Assembly (NCBI GenBank): GCA_964407695.1
Contig: CAYOWQ010000014.1
Location: forward strand, 1-64,000
From: CAYOWQ01 sp964407695
GTDB lineage: Bacteria > Planctomycetota > Phycisphaerae > Phycisphaerales > SM1A02
Reading direction: 5' to 3'
DNA: 64,000 bases
Shown: in pieces, positions 23,753 through 32,919 of the stretch
How positions within the stretch are numbered: position 1 is the first letter of the stretch
Layout of the letters: each line of letters starts with the position of its first letter
The notes under the pieces: model-generated
Databases searched by the model: none
Told to the model about the DNA's origin: nothing
What the model saw: the letters and a program-made list of their open reading frames with translations, nothing else
Translations under genes and position numbers: made by a program

Positions 23753-25975
23753 CTACCCCACATCCCCAAGCCCCAGCCCCGCGCCGTGCAGTTTCATCAA
23801 TCGCTGGCGCAGCAGTTTCTCCGCAGGATCGCCGAGGTGAGGGCTTCTGCCGATCCAGTCGAAGGCGTCGTGACGGGCGAGGTTGAGAAGATCAAGGTCG
23901 CGCGGGAACTCCACCGAGCGGAACGGCGCCAAGCCCGATTGCCGCGAGCCGAAGAGCTCGCCCGGGCCGCGAATCTCCAAGTCCTTCTCGGCGATCTCGA
24001 ACCCATCCGTCGAGCGCTGAATCACTTCCAATCGCGACACCGCCGACGGTGTTGAAGGATCGGCAATCAACACACACACATGCGGTCCCCCGCCCCCGGA
24101 AGAGGCTGCGCCCCCGCCCCCGGAAGAAGTGGGGCCCGTTGTCCCGCGGCCGATGCGGCCGCGCAGCTGGTGCAACTGGGCGAGGCCGAAGCGCTCGGCG
24201 TGTTCGATGATGATGAGGTTGGCGCGGGGGATGTCCACGCCGACTTCGATGACCGTGGTGGCGATGAGGGCGCTGAACTCACCCCTGCGGAACGACTCCA
24301 TGATCCGCTGCCGCTCCTCCGCGGGCATTCGGCCGTGAAGGGTGGCGATCTTGATGTCCTTGAACGGGCCCTTGGCGAGAAACGCCGCGTGGGCGGTGAC
24401 CGACTTGAGCTCCGAAGCGGTGTCGGCTGGTGCTGGACGGTCGGGAGGCGAATCATCCCCGATCGTGGGCACGACGATGAACGCCTGATCGCCGCGGTGA
24501 AGCCGATCGGCGACGTAGGTGTAGGCTTCGTGGCTGCGATTGCCGGGAAGCACGCGGGTGTGGATCGGCGATCGCCCCGGAGGCAGACCCTTGATGGTGG
24601 AGACGTCGAGATCGCCGAAGACGGTGAGCGAGAGCGTGCGTGGGATGGGTGTGGCGGTCATGACCAGCGTGTGCGGATGCAGGCGGTCAGCGCTGGAGGA
24701 GCCCGGAGTGGAATTGCGAAGCGTGGCCCGCTGTTCCACGCCGAAGCGATGTTGTTCGTCGATCACCGCGAGGGCCAGCGAATGGAAGCGGACGGATTCA
24801 GCCAGAAGCGCGTGGGTGCCGACGACGATATCGATTGTTCCCTGAGCGAGTCGCGACAGGAGATCGCGGCGATCGCGGGCGTTCAGGGCGCTGGTGAGAA
24901 GCGCGAGCGACAGCTTCGAGCCTGCGAGCATGGCGGAGATCGAGGCGAAGTGCTGCTCGGCGAGGAGTTCCGTCGGCGCGAGCAGGGCGGACTGATGCTT
25001 CTTCGCCGCAACCGCCAGCATCGCGTAGACCGCGACGGCCGTCTTGCCGCTGCCGACATCACCCTGCAGCAGGCGATTCATGGGAACCGGCCGGGCCAGG
25101 TCGGCGGTGATGTCGGTGATGGCTTCTGATTGCGCGGGAGTCAGGGTGAAGGGAAGTCGGTTGAGGATGCGCTGGTGCAGCGCGGCCGAGATGTCGATCT
25201 TCAGCGCTTGGCCCGAGCCCTGCAGCGCGTGCTTGCGCATGGCGACGCCGAGCTGGAGCAGCAGCAGTTCATCGAAGGCGAGTCGGCGGTGGGCAGCCTT
25301 GATCTCATCCTCGTCGGCCGGGCGATGGGCCATGCGGTAGGCATCGGCGAGCAGCGGAAGCGTGCGGGCTTCGCGGTAGGGGGGAGGCAGGTGGTCCTCG
25401 ATCTGGCTCACCAAGGCATCGAGAGAGTGATGGATGATCCGCTCGATCGTCTTCGACGGCAGATCCTCGGTGGCGGGATACACCGGCTGCAATCGGGCTT
25501 CAACAGTGGGCCGATCGGTCGATTCATCAACGACGGTCGCGTTGGGGTTCACCATTTCCAGGTAGTCGCCCTTGCGCTTGGCTTTGCCCTGCACCAAAAG
25601 CTTCGTCCCCGGGTGCATCTTCTTCCGCATCCATGGAGCGTTGAACCACACGAGCCGAATCGTGCCGGTGCCATCTTCGAGCGTGGCTTCGGTTCGACCG
25701 CGTGCGGATGAACCGCTCCTGCCCTGTGCAAAGCGGATCGCTGCCAACTCGCCGCGAAGGGCGAGGTTCACCTCGCTGTTGTGGGTATCCGACGAGGTGC
25801 GATACGCCTCATCGATGGTTTGCTCCGCGCGAAGCTGCTCATAGCGCATTGGCAGGTGGCGAAGCAGGTCGGCAGCGGTGGAGATGTTCAGCCGGAGAAA
25901 TGCCTCGGCGTAGCGCCCGGCGTAGGGCAGTTCGGCGATGGGGGTGCGCAACGAGATGACGGAGGTCTTCGCCAC
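23753..25975 (-). CDS. recG: ATP-dependent DNA helicase RecG
   Basis: Branch-migrates and reverses stalled replication forks. 740 residues. Residues 1-170 form the wedge/OB region (PLRYEQL-like RHLPMRYEQL; LALRGELAAI; LVQGKAKRKGDYLEMVNP). The helicase core has Walker A LLQGDVGSGKTAVAVYAML, the Walker B DEQH box VIDEQHRFGVEQRATL, motif III VMTATPIPRTLSLTVFGDLD, and C-terminal motifs TTVIEVGVDIPRANLIIIEH and LHQLRGRIGRG. Between GRG and the next strand (HVCVLIAD) it carries a glycine/serine insert TGPTSSGGGGAASSGGGGP from a GC-rich repeat. The TRG-like end (FDWIGRSPHLG) is present. Confidence 0.95.
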   Translation of the reverse strand: MAKTSVISLRTPIAELPYAGRYAEAFLRLNISTAADLLRHLPMRYEQLRAEQTIDEAYRTSSDTHNSEVNLALRGELAAIRFAQGRSGSSARGRTEATLEDGTGTIRLVWFNAPWMRKKMHPGTKLLVQGKAKRKGDYLEMVNPNATVVDESTDRPTVEARLQPVYPATEDLPSKTIERIIHHSLDALVSQIEDHLPPPYREARTLPLLADAYRMAHRPADEDEIKAAHRRLAFDELLLLQLGVAMRKHALQGSGQALKIDISAALHQRILNRLPFTLTPAQSEAITDITADLARPVPMNRLLQGDVGSGKTAVAVYAMLAVAAKKHQSALLAPTELLAEQHFASISAMLAGSKLSLALLTSALNARDRRDLLSRLAQGTIDIVVGTHALLAESVRFHSLALAVIDEQHRFGVEQRATLRNSTPGSSSADRLHPHTLVMTATPIPRTLSLTVFGDLDVSTIKGLPPGRSPIHTRVLPGNRSHEAYTYVADRLHRGDQAFIVVPTIGDDSPPDRPAPADTASELKSVTAHAAFLAKGPFKDIKIATLHGRMPAEERQRIMESFRRGEFSALIATTVIEVGVDIPRANLIIIEHAERFGLAQLHQLRGRIGRGTTGPTSSGGGGAASSGGGGPHVCVLIADPSTPSAVSRLEVIQRSTDGFEIAEKDLEIRGPGELFGSRQSGLAPFRSVEFPRDLDLLNLARHDAFDWIGRSPHLGDPAEKLLRQRLMKLHGAGLGLGDVG

Positions 25976-26029
25976 GGATCGGGCGAATCCTACGCGACCG
26001 CGAGCGTTGAGCGTGGCGATCAGCTTCGG

Positions 26030-27070
26030 TCAGTGAGCAGCGGGGGCATTTCCGGGTGCAGCGCTGGGGTTACTGCCGGGGGCGGATCCGGGGGCGGGGG
26101 CGGCATTGGCCGTGCCCGCGGGAGGTGTGGAGTCGGGTCCGGGGTCGAATTCAGCGGCGTGCTTGGCGTTGTAGGCGGGCACGAACTCGGTGTTGTACCA
26201 CGCATACCACTTGGGCATGTTGTAGCCGAGGTGTTCGGTGGATGAACCGAACTCCGAACTGGACATGTTGACGAGCGAGGTATGAATGTCGGTGCGATAA
26301 TTCACCACCACGGCATCGATAACTCGCATCAGGACGCCCTCGCGCAGCACGCCGAGAACCGGGGCAAAGCCGCCGGCCCCATCGCCCACCACCGGCTCGA
26401 GGTTGGCGACATAGACCGTGGATGTCTGAATCGCGATCCACGCGAGATCGCCTTCATTCTGCCCAGGGTTTCTGTCTTCGGTGGCCTGGGAAAAGATCAA
26501 GAGCGGAATCGCTTCAACGATATTGAGCGCACCGGCCAGCACGCCCGCGTTGTTGGCCACGATGTGCTTCGGGTCGCGAAGGGCGTTGTCGACCTCGCGC
26601 AGCACTGATCGCGGCACCGGGCGAGGGATTCTGTTGGTCGCCTCATGGCGAATGGCAGCGTCTTCGGTGTGAATCGCAGCCCATGCCAGCGCTCCAGCGC
26701 CGGGTTCACCCTGCGCAGCGAAGTGGTCGAGTACTGCCAATCGCACATCGTCCTTCTCGTCGCTGACGAGTTCGAACATCACGCGGAAGGCGGCGGGGTC
26801 GACAAACTCCTTGAGCTTCGCGATGCCTTCGTTCCGGATCGACTCAACCTTCATGGAGCCGAGGTGTTTGTGCAGGATGCCGTTGATCTGCTGCTTGTAC
26901 TGCCGCTGCTGTGCCCGGCTGTTGTATTCGCGGTCGAGCATCGGGTCCGGCTTGACCAGCGGCGGCACCGCACCGCTGGAAGGAATCGGCTGTAGAGGCC
27001 CTGAGGCCAGGGCAGCCGAAGAACAGAGCGCGAAGCCGAGAAGAGCCGCGGAGTATTGCCAGGAATTCAT
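26030..27070 (-). CDS. Exported HEAT-repeat-like protein
   Basis: 346 residues from ATG 27070, chosen because it starts a signal peptide (MNSWQYSAALLGFALCSSAA). The mature part has helical repeats of about 30-40 residues of HEAT type (KDDVRLAVLDHFAAQGEPGA; DAAIRHEATNRIPRPVPRSV; LREVDNALRDPKHIVANNAGVLAGA). It ends in a proline/alanine/glycine tail (residues about 320-346) encoded by GC-rich repeats. No catalytic motif. It is probably a periplasmic scaffold or binding protein. It is divergent from the DUF255 gene, with 82 bases between starts. Confidence 0.7.
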   Translation of the reverse strand: MNSWQYSAALLGFALCSSAALASGPLQPIPSSGAVPPLVKPDPMLDREYNSRAQQRQYKQQINGILHKHLGSMKVESIRNEGIAKLKEFVDPAAFRVMFELVSDEKDDVRLAVLDHFAAQGEPGAGALAWAAIHTEDAAIRHEATNRIPRPVPRSVLREVDNALRDPKHIVANNAGVLAGALNIVEAIPLLIFSQATEDRNPGQNEGDLAWIAIQTSTVYVANLEPVVGDGAGGFAPVLGVLREGVLMRVIDAVVVNYRTDIHTSLVNMSSSEFGSSTEHLGYNMPKWYAWYNTEFVPAYNAKHAAEFDPGPDSTPPAGTANAAPAPGSAPGSNPSAAPGNAPAAH

Positions 27071-27152
27071 GTTCGTCGTTCCACCATGCGGGCGTACCAA
27101 TCAATGATACCGCGCTGAATTGTCCGGGTTTCAGAAGAATTGTGAACATAGG

Positions 27153-29426
27153 ATGGCTGCTGTGCCGTCCCAACCCGCCCCCCAGCATCAGAATCGACTC
27201 TCCCGGGAGAGCAGTCCGTACCTTCTTCAACATGCGGCCAACCCGGTGGACTGGTTTCCCTGGGGGGAATCGGCCTTCCAGCGGGCCCGCGAACTCAATC
27301 GGCCCATCTTTCTCTCCATCGGGTACTCAACCTGCTATTGGTGCCATGTGATGGAGCGGGAGACCTTCGAGGATGAATCCGCGGCCGAGGTCCTGAACCA
27401 GTCGTTTGTCTCCATCAAGGTCGATCGCGAGGAGCGGCCCGATGTGGACGAGATCTACATGGCGGCGTGCCAGATCTTCTCGCAGTTCACCACCGGGCGG
27501 GCGGGTGGAGGATGGCCGCTCTCAGCATTTCTTGAACCGGAATCGCTCAAGCCCTTCTATGTCGGGACGTATTTCCCTCCAATCGCCGCGTACGGCCGGC
27601 CGTCGTTTCGCCAGATCTGCGAGTCAATTCAGGAATCATGGCAGGAGCGGCGACCCGCGGTGCTGCAGCAGGCGGAAAGGATCGCCGAGGCGGTGAAGAA
27701 TCACCTCGCGGGTGACACCGAGGGTGCCTCTGTTGGAGACGATGAGATACGCCAGGGACAGGCCGCCCTCATGGGGGTGTATGACCACCAGCACGGCGGA
27801 TTCGGTTCAGCGCCGAAGTTTCCTCAGCCGCCCTATCTCGAACTCCTCATGCGAACAGGGTGGCAGGATCCCGGAATTCGCAACGCGCTTCTGCATACGC
27901 TCGAGTCGATGGCCCTGGGGGGCATGCACGACCAGATCGGCGGTGGGTTTCATCGCTACAGCGTGGATGCCCAATGGGTCATTCCGCACTTCGAGAAGAT
28001 GCTCTACGACCAGGGGCAGCTGCTGTCGCTCTATGCTCGGGCTCATGAGCGAACCACCGACGTGGTGCTGGGGCGGGCGGCCGAGGGAATCGTCGAGTTC
28101 GTAGCCCGCGAGCTGATCGACGAGGAGGGAGCGTTTTTCAGCGCGCTTGATGCCGAGGTGGAGTCCCGCGAGGGTGGCAACTACGTGTGGACGGCAGGGG
28201 AGATTCGCTCCGCATTCAAGGATGCAGCGCTTGACGAGGATGCGGATGCTGCGTTGAAGGTTTTCGGTCTCGACGCCGGCCCGAACTTTCGCGACCCACA
28301 TGCCCCGGATGCCCCTCCGGTCAACGTGCTCATCCTTCGCAATCGGCCCGACAGTCTGGCAGCGATTCTGGGATGGAAGGAGTCGGATTTCATCCAGCGT
28401 CTCGATCGCTGGCGCTCAATCCTGCGCCAGGCGCGCGACCGTCGGCCGCAGCCGCGCAGAGATGAAAAGGTCATCGCCTCGTGGAATGGCCTTATGATCG
28501 CCGGCCTTGTCGACGCCGGCAGTGCGATGAAGCGATCGGAATGGGTGGCCATGGCGGCCAAGGCCGCTGGGGCGATTCTGAACCGGCTCTGGCGCGACGG
28601 CACGCTCCACCGTTCGACCTGCCAAGGAATTGTGGGCCCTCGCGGCGTGCTCGAGGACTATGGAGCGATGATCTACGGGCTGATTCGACTTGCCGGAGCG
28701 ACTCATGACGATCACTGGAGACGGCAGGGGGTGGATCTCCTGGAAGCCGCGGATGGAATCTTCGGCGATGGTCGCGGGGGGTTTTATGAAAACGAGGCGG
28801 GACGGTCAGATCTGTTCTGCCGCGCTCGCGCAGTTCATGACGGCGCTGTGCCAAGCGGGACTTCCCTGATGATCGCCTCGATGCTTGAAGTCGCAGATCA
28901 GACCGGCGACGCCACGTATCACCATCGGGCTGAGGCGGCGATCCGTTCGGTGGGATCGGCGATCTGCACATTCCCACTTTCACTGGCTCTGACGACGGCT
29001 CAACTGGTTCGACTTGATTGCCCCCGCTCAGAGCGGAGGTGTGCAAGTTCAGTCGAGCCAATGGTCGCCGTTCATGTTGACCGTATCAGCGTCAACCCGG
29101 ATCGCAGGAAATCGAGAATGGTTGTCACGCTGTCGATTCCTGATGGGCTTCACCTCAAGGCCCCGGCTGACGGTCAGTCAGCGTTTCAGGGACTCGAGAT
29201 CCGCGTTGAACCCTCAACCATTGATTACGCACTTGAATTTCCCTCGGCGGGCGACCAGACCGAGGATGGGTTGTCCATCTTCCGCGGAAGTCTCGAGGTT
29301 GGCGTAAGACTTGAATCAAGCCAACCGCTGCCCGATGATCTGCATCTCCACGTCCGATACCAGGTATGCACCGAGTTTGAGTGCCTGGCTCCGACGAACC
29401 GTTCGTTCCAAGTCTCTCTGCGTTGA
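27153..29426 (+). CDS. Thioredoxin-domain DUF255 protein (YyaL / SSP411-like)
   Basis: 757 residues. The N-terminal DUF255 domain is unmistakable: NRLSRESSPYLLQHAANPVDWFPWGESAF and SIGYSTCYWCHVMERETFED with a CxxC redox motif, then FVSIKVDREERPDVDEIYM. An (alpha/alpha)6-barrel-like region follows (GGFGSAPKFPQPPYLELL; GGMHDQIGGGFHRYSVDAQW; PHFEKMLYDQGQLLSLYA; DEKVIASWNGLMIAGLVDA). Residues after about 650 form a beta domain (VTLSIPDGLHLKAPADG) similar to DsbD-type thiol-disulfide domains, unusual for this family. Function of the family is not established. Start ATG 27153 preferred to a TTG at 27120. Confidence 0.88.
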   Translation: MAAVPSQPAPQHQNRLSRESSPYLLQHAANPVDWFPWGESAFQRARELNRPIFLSIGYSTCYWCHVMERETFEDESAAEVLNQSFVSIKVDREERPDVDEIYMAACQIFSQFTTGRAGGGWPLSAFLEPESLKPFYVGTYFPPIAAYGRPSFRQICESIQESWQERRPAVLQQAERIAEAVKNHLAGDTEGASVGDDEIRQGQAALMGVYDHQHGGFGSAPKFPQPPYLELLMRTGWQDPGIRNALLHTLESMALGGMHDQIGGGFHRYSVDAQWVIPHFEKMLYDQGQLLSLYARAHERTTDVVLGRAAEGIVEFVARELIDEEGAFFSALDAEVESREGGNYVWTAGEIRSAFKDAALDEDADAALKVFGLDAGPNFRDPHAPDAPPVNVLILRNRPDSLAAILGWKESDFIQRLDRWRSILRQARDRRPQPRRDEKVIASWNGLMIAGLVDAGSAMKRSEWVAMAAKAAGAILNRLWRDGTLHRSTCQGIVGPRGVLEDYGAMIYGLIRLAGATHDDHWRRQGVDLLEAADGIFGDGRGGFYENEAGRSDLFCRARAVHDGAVPSGTSLMIASMLEVADQTGDATYHHRAEAAIRSVGSAICTFPLSLALTTAQLVRLDCPRSERRCASSVEPMVAVHVDRISVNPDRRKSRMVVTLSIPDGLHLKAPADGQSAFQGLEIRVEPSTIDYALEFPSAGDQTEDGLSIFRGSLEVGVRLESSQPLPDDLHLHVRYQVCTEFECLAPTNRSFQVSLR

Positions 29427-29437
29427 ATGATTGACCC

Positions 29438-29968
29438 ATGCACCCTATCGCGCTGATCTCAACCGGCGGAACCATCGAGAAGACCTACGACGAGCTGGCC
29501 GGCGTTCTTGCCAATCGAGTCAGCGTGCTCGACATGATGCTGGCATCGCTCCAACTTCGTGGCGTCCGGATTGATCGTGTTCCCCTGATGAACAAGGACT
29601 CGCTCGAGATGACGGATGCCGATCACGACCTGATCGCTGCCGCGGCCGGGCGATACTCCGCCACTCATGAAGGCATCGTCATCGTCCACGGCACCGACCG
29701 GCTGGCGCGAACCGGCGATCGCATCGTCGAACGGATCAGTTCCATCCGGGTACCCATCGTGCTGACCGGGGCGATTCGCCCTTGGGAGATGCGCTCAACG
29801 GATGCGGTGCAGAATCTCACCGAGGCCCTGCTCGCGGTCCAACTGGTTCCGCCGGGCGTCTACGTTGCCATGCACAACCAGGTGTTGCAGTTCCCCGGGG
29901 TCGAGAAGGATTCGGTCCTCGGCACGTTTGTTCAACAGCGGCCCGCAGGCGCCGTCGGCAGGTCCTAA
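29438..29968 (+). CDS. Short asparaginase-domain protein
   Basis: 176 residues covering only the N-terminal catalytic lobe of L-asparaginases (about 330 residues in full enzymes). It keeps the first catalytic threonine loop ISTGGTIEKTYDE and the second HGTDRLARTGDRI, and the VPIVLTGAIRPWEMRSTDAVQNLTEALL strand. It ends at GVYVAMHNQVL and a short tail, where long enzymes continue to the dimerising lobe. Stand-alone versions of this size exist in other bacteria, so this is probably intact. Substrate uncertain. It is 11 bases after the DUF255 gene and 65 before lysC. Confidence 0.78.
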   Translation: MHPIALISTGGTIEKTYDELAGVLANRVSVLDMMLASLQLRGVRIDRVPLMNKDSLEMTDADHDLIAAAAGRYSATHEGIVIVHGTDRLARTGDRIVERISSIRVPIVLTGAIRPWEMRSTDAVQNLTEALLAVQLVPPGVYVAMHNQVLQFPGVEKDSVLGTFVQQRPAGAVGRS

Positions 29969-30018
29969 CCTTCCGCGAAACCCACCTGCAACCTGCGAAC
30001 CCCAGCCTTTGCCACGGC

Positions 30019-30024
30019 TATACT
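30019..30024 (+). promoter_or_regulatory. -10 box for a probably leaderless lysC transcript
   Basis: TATACT ends 9 bases before ATG 30034; there is no ribosome-binding site between. A good -35 is not seen. Confidence 0.45.
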
Positions 30025-30033
30025 CCGGGTCCC

Positions 30034-31320
30034 ATGTCCATCGTTGTGCAGAAATTCGGCGGCACCTCGGTTGCCGACCCTGACAGGATCGCCCGATGCG
30101 CTTCACGAGTGTCCGCCGCCCGGCGCGATGGCCACGATGTCGTTGTCGTCGTCTCGGCCATGGGTCACACCACCGATGAATTGATCGAACTCGCACACGC
30201 GGTGAATGCTTCGCCGTCCAAACGAGAGATGGACGTGCTGCTCTCCACCGGCGAGCAGGTCTCCGTGGCCCTCATGGCCATGGCCCTGCATGCCCAGGGC
30301 ATTGATGCCGTCAGCCTGACCGGCATCCAGATGGGCATTCGAACTGACGGCGTTCACTCCAAGGCACGAATTGTCTCAATCGACGCTTCCCGAATCAGAA
30401 GGGAACTTGCAGCCGGTCGAGTGGTCGTTGCGGCCGGGTTTCAAGGTGAATCCGACAAGGGGGAAATCACAACGCTCGGACGGGGAGGGTCGGACACGAC
30501 GGCCGTTGCCCTGGCGGCAGCGCTGAAGGTGGCGGAGGGCGGTGGCGCCTGCGAGATCTATACCGATGTGGATGGCGTCTATACCGCCGATCCGCGCAAG
30601 GTCTCGACGGCGCGCAAGCTGCAGCGCATCAGCTATGAGGAAATGCTCGAACTGGCGGCCCTTGGCGCGGCAGTCATGCATAATCGCGCTGTGGTGTTCG
30701 GCGAGAAATACGGCGTGCCCATTCATGTGCGCCACAGCCATAAGCCCGACCTGGGCACCATGATCATCAAGGAGACTCCGGAAATGGAAGATATCGCCGT
30801 GGTCGGCGTCGCCCTGAAGCCCGATCTGGGTCGAGTCAGTCTTCGGCGCGTGCCGAATCGCTCGGGCGTGCAGTCAATGCTTTTCAAGGCCATTGCCGAC
30901 GCCAATGTCATCGTCGACGACATCATGCAGACGGAGTTTGGCGATATGGCCAATATCTCGTTCACGGTCGATCACGTTGACCTGGCCGACGTCAAGATCG
31001 CCGCCACTCGCGCACTGGAGCAGATGGGCTCCGGAGAATTGGCTGTCGAGATCGGCCTGGCCAAGGTCTCCGCAGTGGGAACCGGCATGAGGACGCACAC
31101 CGGAATCGCGGCGTCAATGTTCCGGGCGCTTGGCGACGCCGGAATACCCATCCACAACATCACGACCTCCGAGATCAAGATCAGTTGCATCATTCCCAAG
31201 GAGCACGGCGATCGTGCCCTTCAACTGGTGCACGACGCCTTCGGTCTCGATCAGATCGGCAGCATCGACGACTCCGGAGCCACGCAGCCTCAATCAACGC
31301 TTGCTTCGAAGCGCGGTTGA
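30034..31320 (+). CDS. lysC: Aspartate kinase
   Basis: Phosphorylates aspartate, the first step to lysine, threonine, methionine and diaminopimelate. 428 residues from ATG 30034, of the monofunctional class. The kinase domain opens with VVQKFGGTSVADPDRI and includes the aspartate site LLSTGEQVSVALMAMAL, GRGGSDTTAVALAAAL and EIYTDVDGVYTADPRKV, plus MLELAALGAAVMHNRAV. Two ACT domains follow from about residue 255 (VALKPDLGRVSLRRVPN; VSAVGTGMRTHTGIAASMFRALGDAGIPIHNITTSEIKISC), indicating feedback control by an amino acid. The longer upstream reading frame overlaps the asparaginase gene and is not used. Confidence 0.95.
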   Translation: MSIVVQKFGGTSVADPDRIARCASRVSAARRDGHDVVVVVSAMGHTTDELIELAHAVNASPSKREMDVLLSTGEQVSVALMAMALHAQGIDAVSLTGIQMGIRTDGVHSKARIVSIDASRIRRELAAGRVVVAAGFQGESDKGEITTLGRGGSDTTAVALAAALKVAEGGGACEIYTDVDGVYTADPRKVSTARKLQRISYEEMLELAALGAAVMHNRAVVFGEKYGVPIHVRHSHKPDLGTMIIKETPEMEDIAVVGVALKPDLGRVSLRRVPNRSGVQSMLFKAIADANVIVDDIMQTEFGDMANISFTVDHVDLADVKIAATRALEQMGSGELAVEIGLAKVSAVGTGMRTHTGIAASMFRALGDAGIPIHNITTSEIKISCIIPKEHGDRALQLVHDAFGLDQIGSIDDSGATQPQSTLASKRG

Positions 31321-31330
31321 ATTCGCCCGT

Positions 31331-32815
31331 ATGACCTCATTTCAGTCACCCGAGAATTTGCAGGCGATGCTCCAGCAGGCCCAGGAGTATCAGCGACTCG
31401 GAAAATTTACACTGGCCTATCAGGCCTATCTCAAGTGCTCACAGTTGCGGCCGGATCATGCCATGCTTTCCGCCGTGGCCGGCAACATGGCCGGTCGAAG
31501 CGGGCGGCTCGAAGAGGCGGTGCGCCTGCTCGAACGTGCCGCCCAGCTGGAGCCCGCCAACGACGATATTCAACATGACTTGTGCCGGGCCTATCGCATG
31601 GTGGGGCGTTTTGATGACGCCCATCGGGCGATCGATACTTCTCTTCGATTGCGGCCCGACAAGATCAATCGTGTGGCCACCAAGTCCGAGCTCTATCAGA
31701 TGACCAACGACCTGGAACGGGCCTGGTCGACGCTCGTTCCTGTGTTGTCTTCCGCCTCCACATCTGCGGTCGTCGCCACACAGTATCTCCGCCTTGCGGC
31801 CAAGCAGGATCGTCACGACGACGCTATTCGTGCAGCCCGCGCGTGCATCGCGACCACCTCGCCCAATCAATTCTCTCGATTGAACCTGCTCTTTGGAATC
31901 GCATCGCTCCTTGACCAGCTGAAGCGGTACGAAGAGGCATTTCACGCGTATGAAGCGGCAAACAATGCCGCCGGTATCGCGTGGGATCCATCAATACACT
32001 CCGGACTCGTAGATGCCGCCGTGACCGCGTGGACGCGAGAGGCCGTTGCAACTCTTCCGGTGGGCGATCCCGCGACGACGCGGCCAATCTTCATCGTCGG
32101 CATGCCGCGTTCAGGGACAACTCTTGTCGAGCAGATGCTCTCGAGTCTTCCGGGTGTCTTCGGCGCAGGCGAGTTGAATGACATTTCGATTCTCGCCCGG
32201 CAATTGGAACCTCGAACGGTTCCAAGCATGCCGTTTCTGACAAGCCCGGATCCTCTCCGCCGCGCCAATGTCCCCGACCTTGCCCAGCAATACCTGGCCA
32301 GGCTCGCATCATGGTCTCCTGATGCGGTACATGTGACCGACAAGCTTCCCAACAACGCGCTCAACGTTGGTCTCATTAGGACGCTCTTTCCCCGGGCGGC
32401 CATCATCAACTGCCGCAGGAATCCGCTCGACATCTGCGTGTCATGCTTCACCCAGCATTTCGATGGATACATTCCGTTTGCGTATAACCTCGAACATTGC
32501 GGGCGCTTTCTCCGCGATCTCGATCGAATCATGGACCTTTGGGATCGTGTGTACCCGGGGGCGGTGCACCACATCGAGTATGAAGACCTCGTCAACGACC
32601 CGGAACCGCACGCACGGGCCATTCTGGATTTTGTCGGAATTCCGTGGGATGACCGCTGCCTCAGGTTCCACGAAAACACCCGTGTTGCCCGGACCGCAAG
32701 CATTGATCAGGTGCGGCAGCAGATCTACACGTCTGCGATCGGCAAATACAGGCGATTCGACCCCTGGCTGGGAAGCCTCAAGGAGATCCTCGGCGATGGC
32801 GGCAGGGAGGCATAG
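31331..32815 (+). CDS. TPR protein with sulfotransferase domain
   Basis: 494 residues. Residues 1-230 hold five or six TPR-like helical pairs (QEYQRLGKFTLAYQAYLKCSQLRPD; GRLEEAVRLLERAAQLEPANDD). Residues 250-490 are a PAPS-dependent sulfotransferase: the 5'-phosphosulfate loop PIFIVGMPRSGTTLVEQMLS and the 3'-phosphate region LFPRAAIINCRRNPLDICVSCF, both standard for Sulfotransfer_3-like enzymes. It may sulfate a protein, glycan or lipid. It begins 10 bases after lysC without its own clear promoter, so it is probably co-transcribed. TPR-sulfotransferases are expanded in planctomycetes and some proteobacteria. Confidence 0.87.
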   Translation: MTSFQSPENLQAMLQQAQEYQRLGKFTLAYQAYLKCSQLRPDHAMLSAVAGNMAGRSGRLEEAVRLLERAAQLEPANDDIQHDLCRAYRMVGRFDDAHRAIDTSLRLRPDKINRVATKSELYQMTNDLERAWSTLVPVLSSASTSAVVATQYLRLAAKQDRHDDAIRAARACIATTSPNQFSRLNLLFGIASLLDQLKRYEEAFHAYEAANNAAGIAWDPSIHSGLVDAAVTAWTREAVATLPVGDPATTRPIFIVGMPRSGTTLVEQMLSSLPGVFGAGELNDISILARQLEPRTVPSMPFLTSPDPLRRANVPDLAQQYLARLASWSPDAVHVTDKLPNNALNVGLIRTLFPRAAIINCRRNPLDICVSCFTQHFDGYIPFAYNLEHCGRFLRDLDRIMDLWDRVYPGAVHHIEYEDLVNDPEPHARAILDFVGIPWDDRCLRFHENTRVARTASIDQVRQQIYTSAIGKYRRFDPWLGSLKEILGDGGREA

Positions 32816-32884
32816 CTTGGGTTCCGTAGCCACGCATTTTACATAACATGTATTATAGGACGTTGAGGTAACCGGCGATCCGAG

Positions 32885-32914
32885 TTGCCTTCGACCCTCT
32901 GATCGGTCTATGTT
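32885..32914 (+). promoter_or_regulatory. Sigma-70 promoter of the radical SAM gene, leaderless
   Basis: TTGCCT (32885-32890), an 18-base spacer and TATGTT (32909-32914). The ATG at 32920 begins 6 bases after the -10 box, so the mRNA should start at or next to the start codon. Confidence 0.6.
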
Positions 32915-32919
32915 TGGCC

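Noticed and set aside
24083..24132. Frameshift or assembly error in recG
   Set aside because: The Gly/Ser insert keeps the frame and helicase motifs continue on both sides.
24080..25129. 349-residue plus-strand frame opposite recG
   Set aside because: Shadow of recG; composition typical of antisense GC-rich frames.
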